A DNA stretch of 36,309 bases from an uncultured Planctomycetales bacterium. Its GTDB lineage: Bacteria > Planctomycetota > Planctomycetia > Pirellulales > S012-138. This document shows, in pieces, positions 8,809 to 16,826 of the stretch (the stretch's first letter is position 1; every line of letters starts with the position of its first letter). The notes beneath the pieces are model-generated. The model did not search any database, had not been told where the DNA came from, and worked only from the letters and a program-made list of their open reading frames with translations. The translations under genes were made by a program, and so were the position numbers. Location: contig CALJLD010000226.1 of the NCBI GenBank assembly GCA_937982665.1, positions 1-36,309 of the forward strand. Reading direction: 5' to 3'.

Positions 8809-11800
8809 CTATTTGTCGATACTCTGCAGAAGTTCCTGGAAACGCGGCAGTGCACGAATCGCGTCGAGATCCGCGTCTGACTGCAGCAGGTTAGCGTCGC
8901 TGAATCCATGCAGCAGTGCCGCAGTGAGAAGGGCAATTGACCGATTAGAGAATTGATCGCGAATAGTGCGATCATCCACCACGCCTGCGCAGATTGCCAT
9001 CGCACACGCGGCGTTGTACAAGATTGTTGGGTGCTCGCTCTGCTGCGTTTCCACAAACAATATCGCTCGCGAGGATGCCGCGTCATCTCCATTGCGGGCG
9101 GTCGCACAGGCAAGAATCGTTATATCCTGCAAGTCGGAGTCGGTGACTTCGCGTGCATGCTCGGCTGCCTTGACCCGATCGCCGAGCGCTTCGGAAATAC
9201 GTCCAAGTCGGCTCAAAATGGCGGATCGCTTGAGATAGAGTGGACCGAAATTCTGGTTGACGGCGAGATAGGTTGTCCTGGCTGGATACTCTTCAGGGTT
9301 GAGATTGGTGTTAGCGATGAGCACATCGCGATTCGCGTTCACAAATTCTTCCAACGCCGCCAACGCCTGAGAATACGCCTCCAGGGCTCGCACCCAGTCT
9401 CCGTTGGCGGAATGCCTGTTTCCAAATTCATCGTGCGTCGTAGCCCAGGCGCGTATTGCGCGCTGCGTCGGCCGTTCCGCTGTGACTTCCGTCTTCAGGG
9501 CTGACAATAATTCTTGGTAAGCTGCCGAGCTGAACGGATCATTGCACGCGATGCGGAACCCTGTGTCATCGCTTCTAGCAACCGGCAAAATGGACAACGT
9601 CGAATCGAAGCCGCACTTGGTCGGATCCATGGTCCGATGGCCGCCGCCGACGGCGAAGCCAGGCAAACGAGGGCTTTTTGTCCATAGTCTTTCACTCACA
9701 TTTCCATGCACATCAAAGAATCCCCAGGCGTTTGGAGACAAGGACGCGCAAGGGTGTGTGTGACTGTCCGAATTTGCAGCTGTCCAATCGTATTTGGAAG
9801 ACAAGTCCAGCCTTTCGCCAAAATGAAATGGAAAAGCTCTGGCCGCAGCCGCGTTGCGCCACTCCCAGTAAGTCGGCAAACGAAAACCGTTGGCATCAAA
9901 ATCACACAGCCATCCGGGGACCTGGGAGTCATCGAGCGTCATTTCCTCGCTGGCACGGCGATAGCAGGGCGTCCGTCCCGTCCGCAAACTGAGCCAATTG
10001 CAGTAAAGGATCGCGTCGATGAGGCTGATTCCCTGGATGGGACAGTCCAAATCAGGTGAGCGACGCTTGTCCGGTCCCCATAAGCCGCCGGCGCGATCGA
10101 CCTCAGTAGTTGAGGCGCGCCAGGTCTCCCATGCTTCCGGCTTCTCCGTTGCCGGATAGTCGGCGTCGTTAATGAAGGCATCGAATTGTCGTACCGAGAC
10201 CTCTTGATCCGCCATGAAGAATCCGGCAATCAGCGGCGTGCCCGGCGGGAAGTTTCCCGATGGGACCCGCAGTATTGTTGTGCCGTCGCCGAGGGCAAAC
10301 CAATCAAGATCTGCGGACTCGCGCTGAGCCGTCAATACGGGCAGAGGTTCGCCCCATTGTCGCAGAGCCCATCCTGCCGCGCTATGGGCGCCCGCGTCTG
10401 CGGCATGAGTATAAGTTCGGCGCAACGCAGCCACTACGTCAGATGCGACTTCCTGTTCGAACGAATCCCGGCTTATATGCCCAATTGATGCGCAAATCGC
10501 CGAAAGCGCTTCGTTCGAGATATCACCTACCACCAAGTGCTGCGCGACGGTCGACCAGTTGAGGCACGCATCCGGAAACAATTCAATGAACGTCGAGCGT
10601 GATTCTTGGCTTGGAGTAATCGCGCAGACACTGTTGATCCCTGAACAATCGCCAAGGTCCAGGAGAACAACAGCCACTCGCAACCTATCGGCGACACTGA
10701 TCTCTTTGTCGAGCTGGGATGCTATCACGCTTCGTACTGTTGCTGCATTTTTCTGGAGAGAGCAAGCCGTCGATATGTTCTTCAGCATTGCCGGCGCAGC
10801 AGCCAGAATGCTTTCTGCCAGAATGCTCGCATCAACTTCATGCCCCCAGGCGCTCAACGCACATGCCATATTGATCCTCTCGCCTAGCGGTCTGGTTTCG
10901 TCACCGGCGCGCGCTGTTACGCGCTCGAGAAGCGAGTCGCTAAGCGGTGTCATGGCCTCAATCTGTGCTGGGACAAACTCCGGAGTGGCAATGGCAAGCG
11001 CTTGCACGATCGCATCCAGTGCAATCCGTCGTTCATCATCCGCTTGCAGCCAGGCCTTCTGTTTCGCCGCGGCCTCCGCGAGAGCACTCTTCTCCTCGCG
11101 GCTGGCCTTTGCCCAACCCAATGACGTGCCGATCAGGCCCGCCACAAAAGTCAGAATAACCAGACTTGCAGCTATGGTTGCTCCTTTGTTTCGGCGTACG
11201 AATTTGGAGATGCGATAGGCCGCTGACGGGGGACGTGCGTCCACAGTATCACCCGCGAGGTAACGTTGAATGTCTCTCGCAAGTTCATTGGCCGTGTCAT
11301 AGCGCCGACCACGGGCCTTCTCCAGACATTTCATTACAATCCAATCAAGCTCGCCGCGCAGCAAGCGAATCAAGCTGTGCGGCTCGATGTTGCGGACGGC
11401 CGCGCACGTCGGCAGCGACTCGTTAGTCGACAGGCGAGTGCTGGGCTTGGATGGCTCATCCTCGCGGATCACGCGCAACATTTCGTCAACGGCCTTGTCA
11501 CTCAGCTGTGCGGCGTCGATTGGTCGCAAGCCCGTCAAGAGCTCGTAGAGAATAACGCCCAAAGAGTAGATATCTGCGCGAGTATCAACATCAGTTCCGG
11601 AGAATGCAGCTTGTTCCGGCGCCATGTATTCAAGCGTGCCAACTATCGAGCCGAACCGTGTTGAAAGCGAATCCGCGGTCAACTTCCCCCCAAGGGCTTT
11701 CGCCACGCCAAAATCAATGATTTTGGGAACCGGTTCTCCATCGAATAGTGTGACCAAGATGTTCGCGGGCTTGAGATCGCGGTGAACGACACCTTTGTGG

Positions 11801-12432
11801 TGAGCGTGTTGAACGGCGTGGCAAATGGCGACGAACAATTGCAAGCGCTTTGGAAGCGACAACTTCGCTTCATCGCAGAACTTTGTCAGCGGCGCGCCGT
11901 TGACCAGTTCCATCACAAAAAACGGCTGGCCGCGATCCGTTAGTCCAGCGTCAAAGACCCGCGCAATGTTTGGATGATTCATGATGGCCAAGGCTTGGCG
12001 CTCGTATTCGAACCGCGTCAGGATTTCCTTAGAATCCATGCCGGCTTTGATCACTTTGAGCGCGACTTTGCGCTTCATCGAATCGACTTGCTTGGCGACC
12101 CACACCTCGCCCATCCCGCCGGAGCCGATTACTTCAACGAGCTCATACCGGCCCGCAATAACCGATCCTGGTTCTAAGTCCGATTGCACGAAGGCGAATC
12201 CCGCCGACGCCGCGTTTCCACGAGCAGCGCCAGTCACTCCTGAGTTGGCTTGTTCTGGCCCCACATCCAACAAACTGTCGGGGGCATCGTGGGCGCGCAG
12301 CAACGCTTCGACCCGCTGGCGCAATTCCGTGTCTTCGCCACATGCCTCGCTGAGCAAGGTCTCTCGTTGATCATTCGGCAGCGCGACGGCCTGCACGAAA
12401 AGCTTTTGAACACGTTCGGAATCGTAGGACAC
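8809..12432 (-). CDS. Ser/Thr protein kinase fused to FGE-sulfatase and TPR-like domains
   Basis: The product is 1,207 residues. I chose the GTG at 12432 because GGAGGT (12437–12442) lies 4 nt upstream and the product then begins like planctomycete kinases; an in-frame ATG at 12486 is the alternative. Order of parts: an N-terminal region (DSERVQKLFVQAVALPNDQR); a complete Hanks-type kinase at about 95–395 with IGSGGMGEVW, Lys126 in VALKVIK, HRDLKPAN (Asp219), DFG at 240–242 and MAPEQA; one membrane span at 417–438; a helical region; an FGE-sulfatase domain at about 720–955 (DQEVSVRQFDAFI, NAWGFFDVHGNVSERLW, TGFRIAC); and a C-terminal TPR-like region. The kinase should be cytoplasmic and the FGE-type part extracytoplasmic. 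Such domains also occur as non-enzymatic ligand-binding modules, and the catalytic Cys pair is not evident. It is 85 nt downstream of an ECF sigma gene. Confidence 0.9.
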   Translation of the reverse strand: MSYDSERVQKLFVQAVALPNDQRETLLSEACGEDTELRQRVEALLRAHDAPDSLLDVGPEQANSGVTGAARGNAASAGFAFVQSDLEPGSVIAGRYELVEVIGSGGMGEVWVAKQVDSMKRKVALKVIKAGMDSKEILTRFEYERQALAIMNHPNIARVFDAGLTDRGQPFFVMELVNGAPLTKFCDEAKLSLPKRLQLFVAICHAVQHAHHKGVVHRDLKPANILVTLFDGEPVPKIIDFGVAKALGGKLTADSLSTRFGSIVGTLEYMAPEQAAFSGTDVDTRADIYSLGVILYELLTGLRPIDAAQLSDKAVDEMLRVIREDEPSKPSTRLSTNESLPTCAAVRNIEPHSLIRLLRGELDWIVMKCLEKARGRRYDTANELARDIQRYLAGDTVDARPPSAAYRISKFVRRNKGATIAASLVILTFVAGLIGTSLGWAKASREEKSALAEAAAKQKAWLQADDERRIALDAIVQALAIATPEFVPAQIEAMTPLSDSLLERVTARAGDETRPLGERINMACALSAWGHEVDASILAESILAAAPAMLKNISTACSLQKNAATVRSVIASQLDKEISVADRLRVAVVLLDLGDCSGINSVCAITPSQESRSTFIELFPDACLNWSTVAQHLVVGDISNEALSAICASIGHISRDSFEQEVASDVVAALRRTYTHAADAGAHSAAGWALRQWGEPLPVLTAQRESADLDWFALGDGTTILRVPSGNFPPGTPLIAGFFMADQEVSVRQFDAFINDADYPATEKPEAWETWRASTTEVDRAGGLWGPDKRRSPDLDCPIQGISLIDAILYCNWLSLRTGRTPCYRRASEEMTLDDSQVPGWLCDFDANGFRLPTYWEWRNAAAARAFPFHFGERLDLSSKYDWTAANSDSHTHPCASLSPNAWGFFDVHGNVSERLWTKSPRLPGFAVGGGHRTMDPTKCGFDSTLSILPVARSDDTGFRIACNDPFSSAAYQELLSALKTEVTAERPTQRAIRAWATTHDEFGNRHSANGDWVRALEAYSQALAALEEFVNANRDVLIANTNLNPEEYPARTTYLAVNQNFGPLYLKRSAILSRLGRISEALGDRVKAAEHAREVTDSDLQDITILACATARNGDDAASSRAILFVETQQSEHPTILYNAACAMAICAGVVDDRTIRDQFSNRSIALLTAALLHGFSDANLLQSDADLDAIRALPRFQELLQSIDK

Positions 12433-12516
12433 AGGCACCTCCGGAGATAACTCGCCCAGAATTCCATGCGAGAAACGCTGCCGCAACTGCGGAGAATCCG
12501 TGCGGATTCTGGAAAC

Positions 12517-13095
12517 TTATTCATTGTCGCTCATAGCGTCCCGCAGCCATGCGCGGGCATAATCCCATTTCTCTCGTACACGGGATGGGGGGATTTCCAA
12601 TGCCTTGGAGACCTCTGCATGCGTGAATCCCGAAAATCTGTGCAGCCGAACAACGCTTGCGGCGACGGGATCCTCCTTCTCAAGGTGCTCCAATGCTTCG
12701 CTGAGATCGGTCAATCTTTCTGCTGGTTCAGAAGCAATGACATCAAAAAATTCAACACGGTCAAAGTGGCCTCCGCGCTTGAGTTGCTTCTTTTGACGGG
12801 AAGCCTCAATAAGAATCCGCTGCATGGCGAGAGCCGCCGCAGCGAAGAAATGACGCCGCCCGTTCCATTCCTGAGGCTTGGCGACATTTACGAGCCGAAG
12901 ATAAGCCTCGTGAACCAACGCGGTTGCTTGAAGGGTGTGGCCGGGCTTTTCGTGGGCCATCTTGCTGACCGCAAGGTTGCGCAGTTCTTTATACACAAGC
13001 GGTAGCAGGTCTTCAGATCCCTGCAAATCGCCGCTTTGCATCGCGGACAGAATCTGTGTTACAGAACTGGCTGTCGAATCAGTTTTGTCGCCCAT
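12517..13095 (-). CDS. ECF-type RNA polymerase sigma factor
   Basis: The product is 192 residues from the ATG at 13095, with GAGGT 4 nt upstream. Region 2 is seen as LVYKELRNLAVSKMAHE, TALVHEAYLRLV and RRHFFAAAALAMQRILIE. Region 4 is seen as SVVRLHRFSGFTHAEVSKAL followed by the helix SRVREKWDYARAWLRD. The pattern matches the TIGR02999/Sigma70_ECF (PF07638) group that is expanded in planctomycetes and usually sits next to a Ser/Thr kinase, which is the case here. No anti-sigma gene is visible. These sigma factors are thought to be controlled by the adjacent kinase through phosphorylation, which is family knowledge and not visible in this sequence. Confidence 0.93.
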   Translation of the reverse strand: MGDKTDSTASSVTQILSAMQSGDLQGSEDLLPLVYKELRNLAVSKMAHEKPGHTLQATALVHEAYLRLVNVAKPQEWNGRRHFFAAAALAMQRILIEASRQKKQLKRGGHFDRVEFFDVIASEPAERLTDLSEALEHLEKEDPVAASVVRLHRFSGFTHAEVSKALEIPPSRVREKWDYARAWLRDAMSDNE

Positions 13096-13555
13096 GCCGA
13101 CCTCGTGAGGTTGAACTCTAACTCAGCTCTGGGAGCGGACTAAGTATCGACCCGGTTTGCGGTAGTAGCAATGATCAAAACTTAAAGCGGGACCACTCAC
13201 CTTTCGGCGGAAAAGCTGCCACAGGCGCCGCTGTTCCAGGGTTGTTGTCGCGAACCGCGAGTCGAGACAGGCGAGTCACTTCAGGTATGACTTAGTCAAG
13301 AAAATGGTAATCAAAATACCTGCTAGAAGCGCGGGCAGAGACTTGCATCGTGAGATTGTAGTGTCCACCGGCCACGTTAGGCCGGGTTAGCCGCGCGCTA
13401 GCGGCCGTTCACAACAGCACTTCTCGCAGCAACAAGGCTGGCCAATTGCTGCGGCTTATTTGCTGATTTCTCGCCGGGACAAGCACGTCAAGTTCACGAG
13501 GGACTGCCCCTTGGCAGTTCCCTCAATATTCCTCCCACCCCCAAAGGAGTCCCCT
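13096..13555. other. Intergenic region between sigma factor and AAA relic
   Basis: These 460 nt contain no convincing gene. They hold the promoter region of the sigma factor (no clear boxes seen) and an imperfect GC-rich hairpin at 13380–13406 (GGCCGGGTTAGC–cgcgc–GCTAGCGGCC). They also hold the 14-nt word GCCGTTCACAACAG (13404–13417), which recurs with one mismatch at 14211–14224 on the other side of the AAA-ATPase relic. Confidence 0.5.
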
Positions 13556-13859
13556 ATGTCGCTTGCTGAACGGCTGGCGGAGTGTGTACGCGCATGCTTC
13601 ACCGGCCTTTGGATTCAATCGCATGGACACTCAGACGCCATCATGGAAATCGGCCAGCTCTGCCGAGAGCAGAATGGCAGCTGGTGTCGTGGGATATCGA
13701 AAGCGGGCTGCAGGCCGACTACCCACCTCGGTGTGGATTGCGAACGGGGCCTATCAACAGGCGTTTGATGCAGGCGGTTTGACCTGGATGAAGAACGAGG
13801 GGATGGTCACTTTGCCGACCGATTGGCAGAAACCTCTTGCGCAGCTGCTGGAATCGTAG
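13556..13859 (+). pseudogene. 5' relic of an AAA-family ATPase gene
   Basis: A strong ribosome binding site (AAAGGAG, 13543–13549) precedes the ATG at 13556. The first 40 codons read MSLAERLAECVRACFTGLWI … DAIMEIGQLCREQN. I recognise this as the start of a planctomycete AAA-family ATPase of about 500 residues, normally continuing 'NWxLxxWDxxxGL'. That continuation is present but one frame over (WQLVSWDIESGLQAD), so one base has been lost near 13673. The whole ATPase core, including Walker A and B, is absent. A third frame then reads WIANGAYQQAFDAGGLTWM and KNEGMVTLPTDWQKPLAQLL to a TAG at 13857–13859. That looks like the end of a different protein and may be a fusion product of a deletion. 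The family assignment rests on memory of the N-terminal motif. Confidence 0.6.
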
Positions 13860-14387
13860 CACGGAACAGCTTGCGTTATTTTGAGATGCGTGTGGCCACG
13901 ACCAGGCAACCTGCAGATATTGAAACTTATCGAAAAGTAGGATCTGATCACCAGAGTGCGAGAGAATCGACAACGCTAGCAGCATGTGTCATGGGCCGCG
14001 GTAGATAGCACCAGTCGTGCCACCTTCGGCAGGCAAGAATTGGAACCCCGCTCGCGGCGCTCACGAGCAGTATCATCACTAAACGATAAACTGGGCAGTT
14101 TCACCGCAACCGCGCCTTGGCCCTTGATAGGCCGGCGGGCCGCCAATCCTACGGCACAAGCCCGCAGCCAACGGAGAACCCAACCAGACCTTGCGCTGCA
14201 TTAATCGAGCGCCGTTAACAACAGGTCTCTTTGGATGCGACTTCGTCTGTCATATACCTGGTTCCTGGTAAGAGTGTCAGTCGATCCGCGGGAGCTCGTG
14301 GAGTTCCATTTGCATCGTAGATGACCAGGGTAGACAGACCCTCCCGTGAGAGAGCCTGTTTACCGATCGTGAAACCCTCAACCTTTA
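13860..14387. other. Gene-free stretch with repeat copy A
   Basis: These 528 nt contain no reading frame I can support. They hold repeat copy A (13994–14219, listed separately). The rest shows no RNA gene or transposase remnant that I can recognise. Confidence 0.5.
13994..14219. repeat. Dispersed repeat, copy A
   Basis: There are two modules. Module 1 (13994–14049, containing CCAGTCGTGCCACCTTCGGC) matches 27744–27799 at 51 of 56 positions. Module 2 (14155–14219, containing CCCGCAGCCAACGGAGAACC and TTGCGCTGCATTAATCGAGC) matches 28622–28709 with small gaps. The order of modules is the same in both places. No transposase, terminal inverted repeat or RNA gene explains it. Confidence 0.75.
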
Positions 14388-15077
14388 TTACGCAGCTCCG
14401 GCCCGGATTGTCGCCCGTAAGCGTGTCGCCAAGCCACCTGCCTGGTTGGCTAGCGATGTCGATTCCCCGTTCTCATGGTGCTCAGCAGCCTTGGCAGGCA
14501 TCCCGGCAGCTTCACCCCCTCCACCACCTGCGGCGGCCATTCCGGGTGACGCGCCTTGGATGGGTTCAATGGGGGCGATAGCCGAACCAGGCTGATGAGC
14601 AGCAGAAAGCGGATCCTGGGCCGCTTCCTGTGGTGGAACCGATTGGTCTTGTGCCGGATCACCCAGTAAAAGCTGGGGTGGAATGGACAATCCCATCTCC
14701 GTAGCAATCTGCACGAGAAGCTTCTTGATCTGGTAAACCTCCTGGTTCACATCGACCTTCATCTTCTCTTGCTTTCCACCCATACCGCCTTGGGCCATAG
14801 CCTGTTGAATGGATTGTTGAATCATGGTCTGGACCTCGGGAGCGGACATTCCGCCGCCTCCCTCACCAGCGGTTGGAGGAGTTGGCGCTCCAGCTTCTGC
14901 ACCCGGTTCCGGTCCCATGGCTGGCATAGGAGGGACGGGTCCGGCCATCGCTTCCTGTCCACCCGCTTGAGCAGGATCTCCGCCAGCAGGGCCAGCGGGG
15001 ACGAAAGCTTGTTTGCCGCTTGCTCTGGTCACCTTATGACGAGCAAACTGCAATAACTCAGGGTTAATCGTACTCAT
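14388..15077 (-). CDS. Gly/Pro/Ala-rich protein, possibly phage-related
   Basis: The product is 229 residues from the ATG at 15077, with an AAGGAAG ribosome binding site. It begins MSTINPELLQFARHKVTRAS, then a low-complexity Gly/Pro/Ala/Met stretch, then a helical core (PEVQTMIQQSIQQAMAQGG, KMKVDVNQEVYQIKKLLVQI, GLSIPPQLLLGDPAQ). A second Gly/Ala/Pro-rich part and a basic tail (GGLATRLRATIRAGAA) follow. There is no signal peptide or membrane span. The ATG overlaps the TGA of a broken upstream gene as ATGA (15074–15077), so the two were translationally coupled. The composition and the coupled short genes remind me of accessory proteins of phage structural modules, but no portal, terminase or capsid gene is in the window, so this is weak. 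Confidence 0.6.
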   Translation of the reverse strand: MSTINPELLQFARHKVTRASGKQAFVPAGPAGGDPAQAGGQEAMAGPVPPMPAMGPEPGAEAGAPTPPTAGEGGGGMSAPEVQTMIQQSIQQAMAQGGMGGKQEKMKVDVNQEVYQIKKLLVQIATEMGLSIPPQLLLGDPAQDQSVPPQEAAQDPLSAAHQPGSAIAPIEPIQGASPGMAAAGGGGGEAAGMPAKAAEHHENGESTSLANQAGGLATRLRATIRAGAA

Positions 15078-15459
15078 TGTTCGGCTTCCTTGCCTGGTTC
15101 TGATTCAATGACATCATCGCCCAACACCATCTCGACAACGATCGACAATAAACCGCGCTGCTGATTCGCTGCGAACGTCTGCCACTCGGACAGCACGCCC
15201 GTCGCACCCTGACGGCTGTGAGCGATCGCTCGGTTAGGTGAGCCCGACTCTCGTTGTCGCTGACCGGCACACGCCCGCGAACTGCCGCTTGCGTACCTGG
15301 TGTTTTGCCTGGTGCTGCGGGATCAAGCAGTCGGTCCCACCGCCGTCGTACTTCGCCAGCCGCTCGGGCTAACTCAGGATTGAGTCGGATGGGGTCCATG
15401 CGGACGTCGTACGCCCGAGTATCGAACTCAGCAGCACGACCCGGTCCTCAACCGGGCAT
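15074..15459 (-). pseudogene. Broken gene upstream of and coupled to the Gly/Pro-rich gene
   Basis: From an ATG at 15457–15459 the frame reads MPG, then TGA (15448–15450), then GPGRAAEFDTRAYDVRMDPI and RLNPELARAAGEVRRRWDRL. CGA to TGA is the simplest cause of the stop. Further on the coding-like frame changes. The last part reads QGATGVLSEWQTFAANQQRG and LLSIVVEMVLGDDVIESEPG, ending at a TGA that overlaps the next ATG. The original product would be about 128 residues, helical, with no recognised domain. Translation from the internal ATG at 15399 would run off-frame to a stop at 15064. The lesions make a functional product unlikely unless the sequence has errors. Confidence 0.5.
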
Positions 15460-15760
15460 ATCTGCACGTGATTCGCATTCACGTCAACTCCCTAAAAACC
15501 GAGATGGCGACCGAGAGAATCGAAACACGCAATCTTCTGAGCAGGGACGATGCCTACGACAAAGATGCAATTGTGCGGATTGGTCCACCTTGGCCACATC
15601 CTGGTGGTGGCGTTGGGTTGTCTGCTCTTGGACAATCGTCCAACAGGAAATCTCGCGGAATTTGAGATTTCTGGCGACACACTTCTAGTAGTTTCGCGGA
15701 GCTCTCTGTAGGGCGTTGGCCGAATATCGAATGCCCGCTTATCTTCAAAGGGATGCACGT
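15460..15760. other. Intergenic stretch without recognisable features
   Basis: These roughly 300 nt lie between the broken minus-strand gene and the plus-strand membrane protein pair. I see no gene, repeat or RNA. The end of the stretch must carry the promoter of the membrane protein pair. Confidence 0.4.
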
Positions 15761-16378
15761 ATGGCCAAACCTAAAGCAAAACGGCGAACCCGTGACAAAC
15801 GACCCGCGAGGGAGAAACACCAACAAGAGAGCCAAAAGACGACTGGCGAAAAACAGACCGAAGCTAGTTCGCAGCCGAGACTCGTGAGCATAGACGATTC
15901 AAATGACTCGCAGTCAGGCAGCATTTTGCAGCGATGCGCGTTCGCGCTCGCGGCTCTCTATGGAATCGTCGGGGCTGCCTATTTTTCCATCCAATTCTAC
16001 GACTGGATTAGGGTTGGGTGGGAGGTTGGCGATGGAGTCCTTGTTTTCATCGCACTCGTCGCGCTGGTGCTGACTTTCTTTCTAGCGACTGTCTTTGTTG
16101 GAGGCACTGGGGGCCTGCTCCGCAAGGCGTGGGCGAATCATGTCCTAATCGGAGCATATTCCTTAGTCTTCGCCACGTGTGTGGCAATTTGGTCGATCGA
16201 GTTTCTGGGGCAAAGAAACTACTTTCTGAATGCCATGAGATTGCTGCTGGTGCGCGACCTCGACGTCAACCCTTCTCTAATCTGGCCTGCTTTGGCGGTG
16301 TCGGCCGCTTTGCTTTTTGGCCTAGCTTCTCTGGTGATGCGGATCAGCGAAGGCAAGAAGCTGGAGACAACAACATGA
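15761..16378 (+). CDS. Four-span membrane protein of unknown function
   Basis: The product is 205 residues. I chose the ATG at 15761, which has AAAGGG about 8 nt upstream; the frame is open to an earlier start at 15716. The first 50 residues are very hydrophilic and basic (MAKPKAKRRTRDKRPAREKH), then Gln/Thr/Ser-rich. About four hydrophobic segments follow (CAFALAALYGIVGAAYFSI, VLVFIALVALVLTFFLATVF, HVLIGAYSLVFATCVAIWSI, LIWPALAVSAALLFGLASLV). There are no catalytic or binding motifs. Its stop overlaps the next start as ATGA (16375–16378), so the two products are probably made together and may form a complex. Confidence 0.65.
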   Translation: MAKPKAKRRTRDKRPAREKHQQESQKTTGEKQTEASSQPRLVSIDDSNDSQSGSILQRCAFALAALYGIVGAAYFSIQFYDWIRVGWEVGDGVLVFIALVALVLTFFLATVFVGGTGGLLRKAWANHVLIGAYSLVFATCVAIWSIEFLGQRNYFLNAMRLLLVRDLDVNPSLIWPALAVSAALLFGLASLVMRISEGKKLETTT

Positions 16379-16623
16379 TGCAATTGGCTGTAATCTTGCT
16401 CGGTCTCGTCGTCGTCGTCGTCGGTACTTGGACTGCGTGCTCGCAAGCCCGATTGAAAGCGAATAAGAGGCTCAGCGGCCTGCCTGCGATTGTTGTCGGC
16501 AACATATTGAATCTCATTGGCTTGGCCGTCATATATCTAGCGCTGATTGAAATGCCGGACTTCGCCGCGTCACAGGAATTAGGAGAAGCCACCAAGCTAA
16601 TTCTCGAAGGCTTACCCGAATAA
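16375..16623 (+). CDS. Small two-span membrane protein, coupled to the preceding gene
   Basis: The product is 82 residues from the ATG at 16375, with GGAGA 8 nt upstream. It has two hydrophobic segments (AVILLGLVVVVVGTWTAC and LPAIVVGNILNLIGLAVIYL) separated by a short basic loop (RLKANKRLSG), and an acidic C-terminal tail. The start overlaps the upstream stop by four bases. The frame is open for 119 codons upstream, but that part is out of frame with the overlapping gene and not protein-like. The function is unknown; a small partner subunit of the upstream membrane protein is the simplest inference. Confidence 0.6.
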   Translation: MMQLAVILLGLVVVVVGTWTACSQARLKANKRLSGLPAIVVGNILNLIGLAVIYLALIEMPDFAASQELGEATKLILEGLPE

Positions 16624-16826
16624 TAGCCAACTATGGTTTTCGCATCGCGTTCGTGTCGTCGCACGATACTAATCATTAAAGTTTGTCCAAACCAAAGTCT
16701 CTGGTCTTGAAAATAGTACTGGCCGGAGACAGCGCATGCTCGCACAGCAATCGCACTGGTCATTAGAACGCGAAGCGCTCGGTTTCTCGCGCATGGATGA
16801 TTGCAAACGGCCGTCTTTGCGAAGTC

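Noticed and set aside
9500..10900. The FGE-type domain as a true formylglycine-generating enzyme acting on a sulfatase.
   Set aside because: No sulfatase gene is in the window and only isolated Cys residues are seen where a catalytic pair would be expected; a binding role is more cautious.
8953..11664. Long plus-strand frames of 183 and 219 codons opposite the kinase–FGE gene.
   Set aside because: They are shadows of the coding strand, which carries complete kinase and FGE motifs.
13371..14224. Possible integron attC-like sites (GTTAGGC at 13376 and palindromic words near the repeats).
   Set aside because: I could not find a matching RYYYAAC partner at the usual distance, and there is no integrase gene in the window.
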